A stretch of DNA of 64,000 nucleotides from Paenibacillus sinensis (GTDB lineage: Bacteria > Bacillota > Bacilli > Paenibacillales > Paenibacillaceae): contig NZ_JAHCMB010000061.1 in NCBI RefSeq assembly GCF_019904155.1, forward strand, positions 101,556 to 165,555. Direction: 5' to 3'. How positions within the stretch are numbered: the first letter of the stretch is position 1; each line of letters opens with the position of its first letter. Positions 7,662-16,335 of this stretch are shown here, piece after piece. The notes beneath the pieces were generated by a model. It made no database searches. It saw only the letters and a program-made list of their open reading frames with translations, and had not been told where the DNA came from. Made by a program: the position numbers and the translations under genes.

Positions 7662-7689
7662 CAGCATATGCGCCGAAAGCCCGGCCGGT
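7662..7689 (-). promoter_or_regulatory. Sigma-K-like promoter of the small-gene operon
   Basis: ACC (7689-7687), a 16 bp spacer and CATATGCTG (7670-7662) match the sigma-K pattern AC...CATAnnnTA except for the final base. The start would be near 7655, about 27 nt before the first gene. Confidence 0.5.
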
Positions 7690-7804
7690 TACAGATAAGC
7701 TCCGAATCTTAAGGCCGTGATGAAACGGGCGTTCACCTGTTGGCGGGGTTGGCCGGGATGCAAGTAGCGCCAAAAAACCGCAGCACAGAATTCCCGGACC
7801 ATGC

Positions 7805-7849
7805 AAAAAGGCCGCCCGTGAGCGATTCCCATCGCTCGCGCAGGCAGCC
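7805..7849 (-). terminator. Terminator after the DUF438-hemerythrin gene
   Basis: A long GC-rich stem whose core is GAGCGAT / ATCGCTC, extended by GGC-GCC pairs, is followed on the minus strand by five U residues (7809-7805). It separates the DUF438 unit from the small-gene operon. Confidence 0.75.
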
Positions 7850-7872
7850 GGTTGGTTCTTCATTTGAGGGGG

Positions 7873-9141
7873 TTATTCCGACATAATGCGCTTCTGGCCT
7901 TCCAGGGCCCGGATTGGCGCGATATTTTGCGTAAACTCCAGCGTTCCCGTGTAGCGCCCTTCTTCATCCCGGACGGCAAAATACCGGATGTAGACGAATT
8001 TATCCTTGATCTGAATCCAGAAATCCTCGGCATCCTTGCGTCCGGATTTGAAGTCTTCCAGCAGCTTCTCCACCACATGCACACTTTGCGGCGGATGGCA
8101 GTTCTGCACGGTGCGGCCGATAACCGCCTTCGTACGGGCGAAGATCCGTTCCTTGCCATGCGAGAAATACCGGACCACATCGTTCTCGTCGATGAAGGTA
8201 ATATCGACCGGGAGATGGTTCAGAATCAGCTCAAGCTGCTGTACGGACACGATTCCTGTCTCAAAACGGATAAAGCCCTGAGGCGCTTCGGCCCCGGCTC
8301 CGGTGCCAGCTGACGAATCCGTGGAGACTGCGGGCTCCGGCGCCCGCTCCGGAATCCATTCCTTCTCCGGCGCAGTCAGGCAGAAGCCGATGCTCTCGCT
8401 CTCCCCGGCGATTTTGACCCATTCGTCCTCGGTCAGCTTCTCCAGCGCCATCGGCAGCAAAATATTTTCTTCCTTAAAAATCATTTCGTTAACTTCCTTG
8501 ATGATCAGCTCCAGCGCGGCTATAACTTCCTCACGTCCGCCTTCATAAGTGGTCAGCATCGCCTTGGCATCCTTGATCGCGCTGCGGATATTGTCATCGA
8601 CGCCCCACATGACCTTCGTCGGGCCGTACACGCCGTATTTTTCAAGATAAGGAAAGAGGAGGTTCTCCTTGCGGCTGTAATGCTTGTCGATATCCATCAG
8701 AAGATTCAAGTCCTCCAGCAGCTTGTAAATGACAGCCGGACTGTCGTCATGTCCGAACTTATCCTTATGCAGTTCCAGACGAAATCCCGTCAGCTTCTCC
8801 AGCTCCCGGTTCTCCAGCTTGAAGGTATGCACGGGATGTCCGGGCTGTTCTTCGGGGTTTGACGAACGGTGAATCTCCTCGATCGAGCCCTTGAACACGG
8901 CCGTATGGACCGAGCACAGACGCTGAACTTCGGATACCGGAATGCCTTCCTCGGTCATCAGCGCATGCTCCAGCTCCGAAATTTCCGACACCGATACATT
9001 AAGGGTCGCTTCCTGGAAGCGCGCTTTGACCTCCTCTACATCCTTGCCAGCGTGCAGCTCCTTGATGATGTCCATCAGCATCTGCTGGCGTTCGCTGCGC
9101 TCCGGCGCCTGCGCCTCGCGGTTGTTAATGAGTTCGCTCAT
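7873..9141 (-). CDS. DUF438 - hemerythrin - PAS protein
   Basis: 422 aa, cytosolic. Three parts: DUF438 (about 15-85), a hemerythrin HHE four-helix region (about 95-245, with His/Glu pairs in ELHKDKFGHDD, MDIDKHYSRKENLLFPYLEKYG and KEENILLPMALE) that could hold a di-iron centre, and a C-terminal PAS domain (about 300-415, FIDENDVVRYFSHGKERIF). Related di-iron proteins (RIC/YtfE/ScdA) deal with nitric oxide and iron-sulfur repair. Paired with a DUF1858 protein 25 bp upstream, the usual arrangement. An FNR-type box and a Fur-like box precede the operon, consistent with low-oxygen, nitrosative or iron stress. The start has GAAGGAG 9 nt upstream. Confidence 0.9.
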   Translation of the reverse strand: MSELINNREAQAPERSERQQMLMDIIKELHAGKDVEEVKARFQEATLNVSVSEISELEHALMTEEGIPVSEVQRLCSVHTAVFKGSIEEIHRSSNPEEQPGHPVHTFKLENRELEKLTGFRLELHKDKFGHDDSPAVIYKLLEDLNLLMDIDKHYSRKENLLFPYLEKYGVYGPTKVMWGVDDNIRSAIKDAKAMLTTYEGGREEVIAALELIIKEVNEMIFKEENILLPMALEKLTEDEWVKIAGESESIGFCLTAPEKEWIPERAPEPAVSTDSSAGTGAGAEAPQGFIRFETGIVSVQQLELILNHLPVDITFIDENDVVRYFSHGKERIFARTKAVIGRTVQNCHPPQSVHVVEKLLEDFKSGRKDAEDFWIQIKDKFVYIRYFAVRDEEGRYTGTLEFTQNIAPIRALEGQKRIMSE

Positions 9142-9166
9142 GATTACACACTCCTTCTCTAGTTCT

Positions 9167-9394
9167 CTATGCTAAAATGCTGAACCCGCGGCGCCGGAAC
9201 GCCTCCTTGACGGTGTCCGCATCCATCCGCTTCAGCTTGATTCCCTTCTCCAACGTCATGAACCGTCCGGCTGTCTGCAGCATGCCCGGCTTGGCGATAT
9301 CCTTGAAGCCCAGCTCAACCATGATATCCACCGTTTCCGGCCAGCGGGTGGCCAGGTCATACACCGTTTCATCCATGCGCATCGTTTTGTCCAT
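9167..9394 (-). CDS. DUF1858 domain protein
   Basis: 75 aa from ATG 9394; a longer frame starting at 9502 runs back through the FNR box and is rejected. The whole protein is one DUF1858 domain (DETVYDLATRWPETVDIMVE ... RRGF), the small helical partner found with DUF438/hemerythrin proteins and ScdA. First gene of a two-gene operon. Exact role unknown; probably assists the iron-sulfur or nitric oxide function of its partner. Confidence 0.87.
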   Translation of the reverse strand: MDKTMRMDETVYDLATRWPETVDIMVELGFKDIAKPGMLQTAGRFMTLEKGIKLKRMDADTVKEAFRRRGFSILA

Positions 9395-9440
9395 GATTCC
9401 TACGCTCCCTTGCCGTCTCTGATTCTTGATCCTAATCAAC

Positions 9441-9455
9441 TGATAACTATTCTCA
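9441..9455 (-). promoter_or_regulatory. Fur/PerR-type 7-1-7 box
   Basis: TGATAACTATTCTCA matches the Bacillus-type 7-1-7 inverted repeat (TGATAAT-n-ATTATCA) at 12 of the 14 half-site positions. It overlaps the start site predicted from the FNR box, a good place for repression by a Fur-family protein. Confidence 0.5.
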
Positions 9456-9486
9456 ACAACAGAGTAACACGGGCATTCAGCCCGGA

Positions 9487-9504
9487 TTGTGATTGCAATC
9501 ACAA
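9487..9504 (-). promoter_or_regulatory. FNR/CRP-type palindrome upstream of the DUF1858-DUF438 operon
   Basis: A perfect 18-bp palindrome containing TGTGA-N6-TCACA (9488-9503), the Gram-positive Fnr consensus. A site centred 41.5 bp upstream would place +1 near 9454, and TACTCT (9466-9461) fits a -10 box at that distance: class II activation geometry. Confidence 0.75.
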
Positions 9505-9531
9505 AGTTTAAATTTTAATTAATCATCACGC

Positions 9532-9593
9532 AAAAAAAGCCTCCAAGAGCGCCGCCCAGTCATCTAGGCAAGGCCATTCTCTCTTGGAGGCTT
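9532..9593 (-). terminator. Terminator after the MFS gene
   Basis: The 12-bp arms AGCCTCCAAGAG / CTCTTGGAGGCT (9538-9549 and 9581-9592) are followed on the minus strand by a run of U residues (9538-9532). Confidence 0.85.
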
Positions 9594-9642
9594 CTGAATT
9601 TAAGCTCGCGTTGCAATCCTCTTACAGCTCACTGCCCCGGGA

Positions 9643-10917
9643 TCAGCCCGCCTTCCGGTTCAAGGCGTCGGCTCCGGCGTCCTTGATCCCCCGGCTGAAT
9701 ACGCCAAGCACGGGGAGCAGCAGCACACCCGCCGCCAGCAGTGAAGCCCGAATGGAGAACCGGCTGCCGATCCAGCCGACCGCCGGGCCGCCTGCGCTCT
9801 GCCCGAAGGCATCGGCCTGGCTGACCATCGACAGGACGGTCGCCCGGGTGCGGCTCTCCAGATTCCGGTTCAGCCAGGTGGCGTACAGCGGCTCGGCCAC
9901 CGCTGAAGCGATGCTGACCGTCAGCACCGCCGCAGCCGCACCGCCGAACGATGGCGACAGCGCCAGTCCCGTTATGCCCAGCGCGCGGATCGCTGTCAGC
10001 AGCAATAAGGAGATGGACAGCGTACGCCCGCTGTTCGTGTCGATTCTGCGCTCGGCAGCATGTACGGCTGCCATGCCGAACAGCGTGGCTGCTGCGCTGA
10101 AGATGCCGAACCAGAGCGCCGGCGTTATCGGCCCCGCCGGAAAGCCGATGCCGTTCATCATATAGGCTTCCCACAGCCGGTCATACCCTTCCGAGGCGGC
10201 GCCCGTGAAGACGGTTATTACCACCATGGCGATCAGCAGCGGGCTGCGGCGCACCACGGCAGCGCCGTCCAGCCAGGCCTTTCGCATCTCGCGCAGAGGC
10301 GATTCTCCCCGGCCTTCGGTTCGCGGAACAAACCCCGTTTCTTTCATTCTGGCGATAAGATAGACGCCAAGAATCAAATACAGCATACCGCCAGCCAGAT
10401 AAGGCAGATTGGGCATCAGTGTCGACAGACCGACGCTGATGCCGATGCCGGCGAGGGAGGCGGCCAGATTTATTTTTTGAGCGCGCATAAAAAGCCCGCC
10501 AGCCTCCTGCTCGCCGACTTCGTCCACGATCCAGGCCGTATCCGCTCCGCTGATGAACGTCCAGCCTATCCCGAACAGCAGCTGGGCTGCCAGAATGATG
10601 CCAAATGCCGGAAGCATGGCAGACCCTCCGGACAGCCAGACGGCGCTTCCTTCAAGGGTGAAGCCTCCGCCAAGAATGAACATGCCGATAATCACCGAGC
10701 GTCTGCGTCCATAGGTATCGGCAACAACTCCAGTAATACCTTCAAAAATCAGCACCGTAAGCTCCAGCGCCGTCCCGATCAGCATCAGCTGAAGGGGAGT
10801 AAACCCGAGCTCTTTGACATAATAAATCGTATAGGTTGTAAACATCGTGCTTCCCGCCAGGGAAGTCAAAAACTTCATTCGGGTGTAAACCCGGGCCGCT
10901 TCATGCGAATGCCGCAT
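9643..10917 (-). CDS. MFS transporter
   Basis: 424 aa from ATG 10917; a TTG 14 codons upstream gives a longer frame with no ribosome site. About 12 hydrophobic segments. The cytoplasmic loop motif between helices 2 and 3 reads GVVADTYGRRRSVIIG, typical of the major facilitator superfamily. The product probably sits in the cytoplasmic membrane as an efflux or uptake pump; the substrate is unknown. The GGAGAGG ribosome site lies in a possible hairpin (10925-10948) and is preceded by a 35-codon leader frame, suggesting translational attenuation. Terminated at 9532-9593. Confidence 0.88.
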   Translation of the reverse strand: MRHSHEAARVYTRMKFLTSLAGSTMFTTYTIYYVKELGFTPLQLMLIGTALELTVLIFEGITGVVADTYGRRRSVIIGMFILGGGFTLEGSAVWLSGGSAMLPAFGIILAAQLLFGIGWTFISGADTAWIVDEVGEQEAGGLFMRAQKINLAASLAGIGISVGLSTLMPNLPYLAGGMLYLILGVYLIARMKETGFVPRTEGRGESPLREMRKAWLDGAAVVRRSPLLIAMVVITVFTGAASEGYDRLWEAYMMNGIGFPAGPITPALWFGIFSAAATLFGMAAVHAAERRIDTNSGRTLSISLLLLTAIRALGITGLALSPSFGGAAAAVLTVSIASAVAEPLYATWLNRNLESRTRATVLSMVSQADAFGQSAGGPAVGWIGSRFSIRASLLAAGVLLLPVLGVFSRGIKDAGADALNRKAG

Positions 10918-10924
10918 TCCTATT

Positions 10925-10948
10925 CCGCCTCTCCATCTTGGCAGGCGG
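10925..10948 (-). promoter_or_regulatory. Hairpin over the MFS ribosome binding site
   Basis: On the minus strand CCGCCT (10948-10943) can pair with AGGCGG (10930-10925), taking part of the GGAGAGGCGG ribosome site into a stem. With the leader peptide frame just upstream this resembles an attenuator. Confidence 0.4.
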
Positions 10949-10990
10949 ACCTCTGACAATTGTGTTGATTGATTATTCGAATCTCACTAA

Positions 10991-11098
10991 TCAGTCAAGC
11001 TGTCCGGACCGCACTGCCGCTTTTTCATACCCTTCTTCGTTACCAAGCTGTGAATACGATAAAATACAAGCCATGCTGCGCTGTTGGATTTTTAACAT
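10991..11098 (-). CDS. Candidate 35-residue leader peptide upstream of the MFS gene
   Basis: ATG 11098 has a near-perfect GGAGG 9 nt upstream, and the frame runs 35 codons to TGA. The peptide begins MLKIQQRSMACIL and is otherwise unremarkable. It ends 73 bp before the MFS start, on the same strand. It could be a small protein or a regulatory leader whose translation opens the downstream ribosome site. No homolog is known to me. Confidence 0.5.
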   Translation of the reverse strand: MLKIQQRSMACILSYSQLGNEEGYEKAAVRSGQLD

Positions 11099-11194
11099 AA
11101 TCAAGCACCTCCGTTGTCAATTATTTCTATTGTATACGGGCTGTTCCGAAATGAATAGACTCGATTAACTTCTGTACCTTAGCCGCGATCCTGA

Positions 11195-12229
11195 TTAAGA
11201 CTCTCCGATTGTCCATTCTGATCCTTGCAATGCAGTGGACCGGCGGACAACCAGCTTCGGCTCCACCCAGCGGTGCCCCTCCGCCTGAACGGCATTCGGC
11301 TCGTTAATCCGTGCCATCAGCATGTCTCCTGCTGCGACTCCAAGCGCGAACGTATCCATGTCGAGACAGGTCAGTGGAGGCGTCGTATACGGAGCAAGCG
11401 GCCTGTTGTCAAAGGTGGCGATCCCGATGTCGCCGGGAACCGAGATCCCCCGCTCGCCAAGCTCCTGAAGTGCGCCAAATGCCACGAGGTTGCTCACGCA
11501 GACAATCGAGTCCGGAGCTTGGCTAAGGGAGAGCAGCTTACGCGTGAGCTTGCGCCCGTTGGCCTCATTGGCGTAGCCGGGGAACACAACCGGGGTTGTT
11601 ATATGCGGCAGCGCATCCCGAAAGCCCGCTACTCTCGCGCCGAACAGCGGGTCGCACTCTTCACCGCCGATAAATGCGGGGCTCCGGTAACCTCGGGCGA
11701 GCAAATGCTTCGTCAGAGTCGCGGCTCCACTGCGATTGTCGATATCGACCCATCTCAAGGGACGGACTCCCGGCAGTTCTCCAATAACGATATAAGGAAA
11801 GTTCCGTTCGTTAAGCGCTTGCGCCAGCTTTGGGGTCAGGATTGAGTTGTCCAAAATTATTCCGTCCACTTTGCGGCCAAGCACGAAGCGGCTTAAGAAC
11901 CGGTCCCGTCCGATATGTTCAATATTGCAGATCGTCAGCTCATAATCGAGCGGTCCGATGACGCTCTCAACACCGCCGATAATATCGTAGAAGGAGTAAT
12001 TCAAGAAATCGCTTTTGCGTGAAAGGTCGATGATGAGTCCGATGTTATAGCATTTCTGCTTGGCCAGCCGGGTAGCGAAGCTGCTCGGCTCGTAATTCAT
12101 TTCCAGCATGATGGCCCGGACTTTGTCCTTGGTAGCCTCCGATATAGTCGGTGAATCGTTCAGAACTTTGGATACAGTTGATTTGGCTACGTTCGCCGCT
12201 CTGGCGATATCGTTAATCGTTACTTTCAT
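11195..12229 (-). CDS. LacI-family transcriptional regulator
   Basis: 344 aa. The N-terminal helix-turn-helix and hinge (TINDIARAANVAKSTVSKVLND) are followed by a periplasmic-binding-protein-like sensor domain (about 60-335). Located directly downstream of the CGTase gene on the same strand, but separated from it by a terminator (12317-12372) and with its own TATAAT. It probably represses the CGTase through the GAAACCGGTTTC palindrome at 14731. Sugar effector (maltodextrin or cyclodextrin) inferred from context. Confidence 0.9.
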   Translation of the reverse strand: MKVTINDIARAANVAKSTVSKVLNDSPTISEATKDKVRAIMLEMNYEPSSFATRLAKQKCYNIGLIIDLSRKSDFLNYSFYDIIGGVESVIGPLDYELTICNIEHIGRDRFLSRFVLGRKVDGIILDNSILTPKLAQALNERNFPYIVIGELPGVRPLRWVDIDNRSGAATLTKHLLARGYRSPAFIGGEECDPLFGARVAGFRDALPHITTPVVFPGYANEANGRKLTRKLLSLSQAPDSIVCVSNLVAFGALQELGERGISVPGDIGIATFDNRPLAPYTTPPLTCLDMDTFALGVAAGDMLMARINEPNAVQAEGHRWVEPKLVVRRSTALQGSEWTIGES

Positions 12230-12316
12230 CGGCTTGGGTCCTCCAGCATTCCAGGTTTGTCCAATTATACTTGATCGGAAGGGAGAGCGAAAAGCCGGAA
12301 TTCCGCTCCAAACGCC

Positions 12317-12372
12317 AAAAGCACGGAATCTCGGCTCTCCCCCGGGGGACGGGCAGCGCCAGATTCCGTGCT
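12317..12372 (-). terminator. Terminator after the CGTase gene
   Basis: A perfect 12-bp stem AGCACGGAATCT / AGATTCCGTGCT with a GC-rich loop is followed by UUUU on the minus strand. Confidence 0.85.
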
Positions 12373-12400
12373 CTGAATCAATACCTACGAGTTAACGTTG

Positions 12401-14542
12401 TTAATTTTGCCAGTCAACCGATATCGTTCCAACGCCGCTGGTCGGCGAGGTATACGTATGATTGCTGCCGCCTTCCCATGTTACCGTAGTGCCGTTGGAT
12501 TTGATGAATTTGAACTGCAGTGCCGTACCCGCCGGAACGCTGACATCGAAATACCAGGTCGGGTAAGATGCTTCAACCACATTGTACATCGGACCGATCG
12601 CTTTGGCTGTGCTCCAGGCGCCAAGCTCGGCGGCACTGCCGACCAGATAAACACTGGTTCCAAGGGAGGTGGTGGCATTGTTGACTTTAAAGCGAACGGT
12701 AACCTGATCCGCGGTCAGCACGTTGAAGTTGTTGAACGCGGCGCTGGTCGTGCCGGAAGAATTGGCTACTTTAACAGTCGTAATGCCTGCGGCCACGCTT
12801 GGTATCTTCACTTTGATTTCGCTATCTTCCCAGCTTACGATGTTCGAGCCGGTAACAGCCGTTGTGCCAAAGTAGACAGTGCCGGCTGTGCTGCCGAATC
12901 CGCGTCCGTCAATGGTGATGGTGTTGCCTGGCTTGCCCATAGTCGGACCGACATTGGCGATAGTCGGCGTCGTCTCGGATGTGGAGTACTGCCATACCGC
13001 TGTTCCGCCGGCCGCAAGTGTGAAGTTGCTGACGGCGCCGCCGCTGACGCTAATGGAGTTGCCGTTCAGCAGTCCGCCGAGGACATCCGTGTAGGTGCCC
13101 GCAGGGAGCGAGCTGAGCAGACCCGAGACCGGATAAGACGTCGTCGTGTTGCGGTTAATGGCAACCAGAGCGACGCTGTTGCCGAACTTCCGCTCATAAA
13201 TGTATACGTCATTGTTCATCCAGCGCTGGGTGGTTGTTCCGTAAGCGATAGCCGGATTGGTCTTCCGCAGCGGCGCAAGCGCCTTGATTACCTTGTAAGC
13301 CGTTGTTGTGTTGTCAAACGACGTCATCATCGCCCGGTTGTTCGGATCGCCGACACCGGTCATATACTGCTCCGTGCCGTAGTAAATCGCCGGAACTCCG
13401 CGCGAGGTCAAGGTCAGCGCAAGCGCCTGCTCGGTTGGCCGGGTGCTGGCGCCCGCAACCTGGAAGCGGTCCATATCATGATTGTCGATAAAGGTGACCA
13501 TGTTATTGATGTAGTTATAGCTGGATGCGGTACTGTTAATAACGTTGTTCAGGTCAGTCATCGTTTCCGATTTATCCTTGAATACTTCCCGTACCTCCTG
13601 GGCGTAAGCGAAGTCAAGCAGATTCATACCGCTGTTGTTGGCAAAATTGATATTGTCCGAGCTTGTCTCGTTAGAGCCCAGGAACCATTCGCCAAAGGTA
13701 AAGACCGGATGGCTGCTGCTGTAGATCGAGGAGACGAAGCTCTTTTGCCAGCCGAACGGCATATGCTTCACTGCGTCGAACCGGATACCGTCTACCCCCA
13801 TACCAAGCCACAGCTGGATGGCATCCTTAAAGTAAGCGTCAATTGTGTTGTTGTTCTGATTGATGTCCGCAAGGTCATACAGATTTTTGTAGATACCACT
13901 TTCAATTGTGGAGAAATCGGTGCCGCCGTTGTGATGGAACAGGCCGTTCGGGTCGCTGCCATATTTGGCAAGCAGTGTACCGTTATCGTAGAGAGCGCCG
14001 TTCTCCGCGAAGCTGGCGTCCGTCGATGAAGCCGGGCTGGTGTGATTCGGGGCGAAGTCGATGATCACCTTCAAATTATGCGAATGCGCTGTATCGATCA
14101 GGGTTTGAAAATCGCTGAAGCTGCCGAAGGCCGTATTGGTCTTCTTGAAATCGCGGGCCCAATAACCGTGGTATGCGGTGTTGTTAACGCCGGAATAGTT
14201 GATGACGGAGGTGATGTTCTCGACCGGCTGGGAAATCCAGATGGCCGTAACCCCCATGTCGGTCAGATAACCGTCATTGATCTTGTTGGTGATTCCTTTC
14301 CAGTCCCCTCCGAAGTAGAGCTTCAAATTGGAATGATCGCTGCTAAATGCCGATCCTGTCGGGTTGTTAGAAGAATCTCCATCTGAGAAACGGTCGGTTA
14401 CGATTTGATAAATAACATCCGTGCTGTAGTCCAGCTTGTTGCTTACGCTGGTATCCGGAGACGCCCATGCAGGCAGTGCGGCAACCAGAGCCATACTAAT
14501 GGATAATGTTACAGCTGACAAGACTTTTGAATACGATTTCAT
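12401..14542 (-). CDS. Cyclomaltodextrin glucanotransferase (CGTase), secreted
   Basis: 713 aa, the normal length for five-domain CGTases, which cut starch and cyclise it to cyclodextrins. A signal peptide spans about residues 1-28 (ending PAWAS). GH13 catalytic residues: nucleophile Asp in [10 protein letters not shown], acid/base Glu in FTFGEWF, and Asp in [10 protein letters not shown]. The Lys-His after the nucleophile and the KNLYDLAD segment with the central-site Tyr fit CGTase. A TIG/IPT domain (about 525-605) and a C-terminal CBM20 starch-binding domain (about 610-713) follow. The distinction from maltogenic amylase rests on these motifs. Promoter, operator and a cre-like site lie upstream. 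Confidence 0.92.
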   Translation of the reverse strand: MKSYSKVLSAVTLSISMALVAALPAWASPDTSVSNKLDYSTDVIYQIVTDRFSDGDSSNNPTGSAFSSDHSNLKLYFGGDWKGITNKINDGYLTDMGVTAIWISQPVENITSVINYSGVNNTAYHGYWARDFKKTNTAFGSFSDFQTLIDTAHSHNLKVIIDFAPNHTSPASSTDASFAENGALYDNGTLLAKYGSDPNGLFHHNGGTDFSTIESGIYKNLYDLADINQNNNTIDAYFKDAIQLWLGMGVDGIRFDAVKHMPFGWQKSFVSSIYSSSHPVFTFGEWFLGSNETSSDNINFANNSGMNLLDFAYAQEVREVFKDKSETMTDLNNVINSTASSYNYINNMVTFIDNHDMDRFQVAGASTRPTEQALALTLTSRGVPAIYYGTEQYMTGVGDPNNRAMMTSFDNTTTAYKVIKALAPLRKTNPAIAYGTTTQRWMNNDVYIYERKFGNSVALVAINRNTTTSYPVSGLLSSLPAGTYTDVLGGLLNGNSISVSGGAVSNFTLAAGGTAVWQYSTSETTPTIANVGPTMGKPGNTITIDGRGFGSTAGTVYFGTTAVTGSNIVSWEDSEIKVKIPSVAAGITTVKVANSSGTTSAAFNNFNVLTADQVTVRFKVNNATTSLGTSVYLVGSAAELGAWSTAKAIGPMYNVVEASYPTWYFDVSVPAGTALQFKFIKSNGTTVTWEGGSNHTYTSPTSGVGTISVDWQN

Positions 14543-14578
14543 TCATGACTCTCCTCTCAAAATGAACTTCTCGAGCGA

Positions 14579-14592
14579 AGCAAACGATTGCA
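14579..14592 (-). promoter_or_regulatory. cre-like site in the CGTase leader
   Basis: TGCAATCGTTTGCT on the minus strand fits the CcpA cre pattern TGNAANCGNTNNCA except for the final base. It lies about 37 bp before the start codon, downstream of the promoter, a position used for catabolite roadblock repression. It also resembles a LacI-type operator with a central CG. Confidence 0.45.
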
Positions 14593-14730
14593 TGAATCTG
14601 CGAACTTCGCCGTCCTGTGAATACCGGCACATCATTGCCAATTACCGATCATCCGGGATCCTCCAAGCCGCCATGTTGTTGCTGCATTCCATGAAAAAGT
14701 TAACTTACAGCTTTCTTACACCATTCGAAA

Positions 14731-14742
14731 GAAACCGGTTTC
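14731..14742 (-). promoter_or_regulatory. LacI-type operator at the CGTase start site
   Basis: GAAACCGGTTTC is a perfect 12-bp palindrome of the LacI/GalR operator type, lying immediately after the -10 box (about +1 to +12). The neighbouring LacI gene is the natural candidate to bind it. Confidence 0.6.
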
Positions 14743-14749
14743 CTTCTAC

Positions 14750-14779
14750 AAAATACCATCTATTCTTTATACAAGTCAA
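14750..14779 (-). promoter_or_regulatory. CGTase promoter
   Basis: TTGACT (14779-14774), an 18 bp spacer and TATTTT (14755-14750). The start is expected near 14743, giving an mRNA leader of about 200 nt. Confidence 0.6.
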
Positions 14780-14817
14780 TACCTAATTTTGGGAGAATAA
14801 AGAAAAACACGCCGCCT

Positions 14818-15549
14818 TTACGGCAGCGCGTCCTTCAGCTTTTCTCCGGCTTCGCGCAGAGAATCGAATGTCCCCGCATCACTCCACCATTCCTTGAGCA
14901 CATCATAGCTTAGCTTGCGGTCTGCGGCATACAGGTTGTTGACATCGGTAATCTCCAGCTCGCCCCGTTTGGAGGGTGTGATTCGCCGGATGATATCGAA
15001 TACAGCTTCGTCATACATGTAAATGCCGGTCACGCAGTATTCGCTCTTCGGCTGCTTCGGTTTCTCTTCGATTCGGGAAATCCAGCCGGCATCCGTAGTG
15101 TCAAAGACCGGAACGCCATACCTGCGGGCGTCATCCACCGGCTTGAGCAGCACTTTGGCGGTGCCCTCGGGCTGGCGCAAATAGCCCTCCACATATGGTG
15201 CGAGATCTTCGGTGAACAGATTATCACCGAGCAGAACGATGAACCGTTCCCCGGATGAGATAAAGCCTTTCGCCAGCTCAAGAGCCTCGGCGATTCCGCC
15301 GGCCGCTTCCTGAATTTTATATGTTAGGGACACGCCGAAAGCGGTGCCGCTCCCCAGAAAATCCGTGTACATCCCGGCGGACTGCTTGCTGATGACCAGC
15401 AGAATGTCGGTGATCCCCGCCTTGCGCAGCCGGTCAATCCCGTAGCATATCATCGGATATCTGCCGACCGGAAGCAAATGCTTGTTCATGAGCCGGGTCA
15501 GCGGATAAAGCCGCGTTCCGGTTCCGCCTGCCAAGATGACTCCTTTCAT
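14818..15549 (-). CDS. Sugar-1-phosphate nucleotidyltransferase (short RfbA type)
   Basis: 243 aa, the short form of glucose-1-phosphate thymidylyltransferase-like enzymes (as in spore coat polysaccharide clusters). The nucleotide-binding loop GGTGTRLYPLT and a downstream Lys (NKHLLPVG) are at the N-terminus, LLGDNLF carries the metal-binding Asp, and EEKPKQPKSEYCVTGIYMYD is the sugar site. It makes an activated sugar, dTDP-glucose or similar, in the cytosol. Last gene of the run that begins with the giant repeat protein, so it probably feeds the three glycosyltransferases. The ribosome site GGGAGGA is clear. Confidence 0.88.
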   Translation of the reverse strand: MKGVILAGGTGTRLYPLTRLMNKHLLPVGRYPMICYGIDRLRKAGITDILLVISKQSAGMYTDFLGSGTAFGVSLTYKIQEAAGGIAEALELAKGFISSGERFIVLLGDNLFTEDLAPYVEGYLRQPEGTAKVLLKPVDDARRYGVPVFDTTDAGWISRIEEKPKQPKSEYCVTGIYMYDEAVFDIIRRITPSKRGELEITDVNNLYAADRKLSYDVLKEWWSDAGTFDSLREAGEKLKDALP

Positions 15550-15600
15550 AAGCCATTCCTCCCTATCTATGATGTGATGCCGGGAACGACCGGCGCGCCG

Positions 15601-16335
15601 TTAGATGAACAGCGCAGGGTCCACTCCCCACTTGTCGATATACCGTCTGCGGCCCTGCTCGATCAGTTCCTGCCAGCCGCCGCTGTAGACCTCCCGGAAG
15701 CTTGCGCTTCCTTCGTGATGCACGAGACAATCCCCGGCAATCAGGAGCCGGTAGCTCTGAAGCCGTACGCGCAGGCAGAAATCATCATCTTCAAAATGTC
15801 CCGGGGAAAACCTCTCATCCAGAAGTCCCACCCGGTCCAGCACTTCTCTCTTGAACAGCAGGCACAATCCGACCAGCCGGCGTGTCTCCCGCCATTTGGA
15901 CGGGTCGGGCCGATTCGCCTCCTCCGCCGCGGCAAAGAATCCGGCTCTGTCGCTATAGCAGACATCCACCCGCTGCCTTCCGCTTGCGTAATTCGTTACC
16001 GGTCCGACCATGCCGACGTCTGCTGCGCTGTACAGTGCAGTTTTTAAATTGGACAGCCAGCCCTTCGCGACCATGACATCATTATTCAGCAGCAGCAGCT
16101 CGTCGCCGGAAGCGATAAGCAGCCCCCGGTTGCACGCCGCCGGAAATCCGGCGTTGAACGGCAGGGACAAAAAGGGAATCCGCTCCTCCCGGCAGTATTC
16201 CGCCGTCCCGTCTACCGAGGCGTTATCCACAACAATCAGTTCATAAGGCTCCGCCGTATAGAAGCGGATTGATTCCACACAGGCTTTCAAGAGGCCCAGT
16301 CCGTTATAGGTCGGGATAATTATGCTGGTGGTCAT
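15601..16335 (-). CDS. Family-2 glycosyltransferase
   Basis: 244 aa GT-A fold enzyme: TTSIIIPTYNGLGLLKACVE at the N-terminus, ELIVVDNASVDGT, and the metal-binding segment LLLNNDVMV; later HFEDDDFCLRVRL. ATG 16335 is chosen because GGAGGA is 7 nt upstream and it overlaps the previous gene's TGA (ATGA); a Met five codons earlier is less likely. No membrane segment. Likely adds a sugar to the spore-surface polymer or protein encoded upstream. The acceptor is inferred from context only. Confidence 0.87.
   Translation of the reverse strand: MTTSIIIPTYNGLGLLKACVESIRFYTAEPYELIVVDNASVDGTAEYCREERIPFLSLPFNAGFPAACNRGLLIASGDELLLLNNDVMVAKGWLSNLKTALYSAADVGMVGPVTNYASGRQRVDVCYSDRAGFFAAAEEANRPDPSKWRETRRLVGLCLLFKREVLDRVGLLDERFSPGHFEDDDFCLRVRLQSYRLLIAGDCLVHHEGSASFREVYSGGWQELIEQGRRRYIDKWGVDPALFI

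Noticed and set aside
9395..9502. Longer start for the DUF1858 gene
   Set aside because: The extension is translated from the FNR palindrome and promoter region and does not fit the family.
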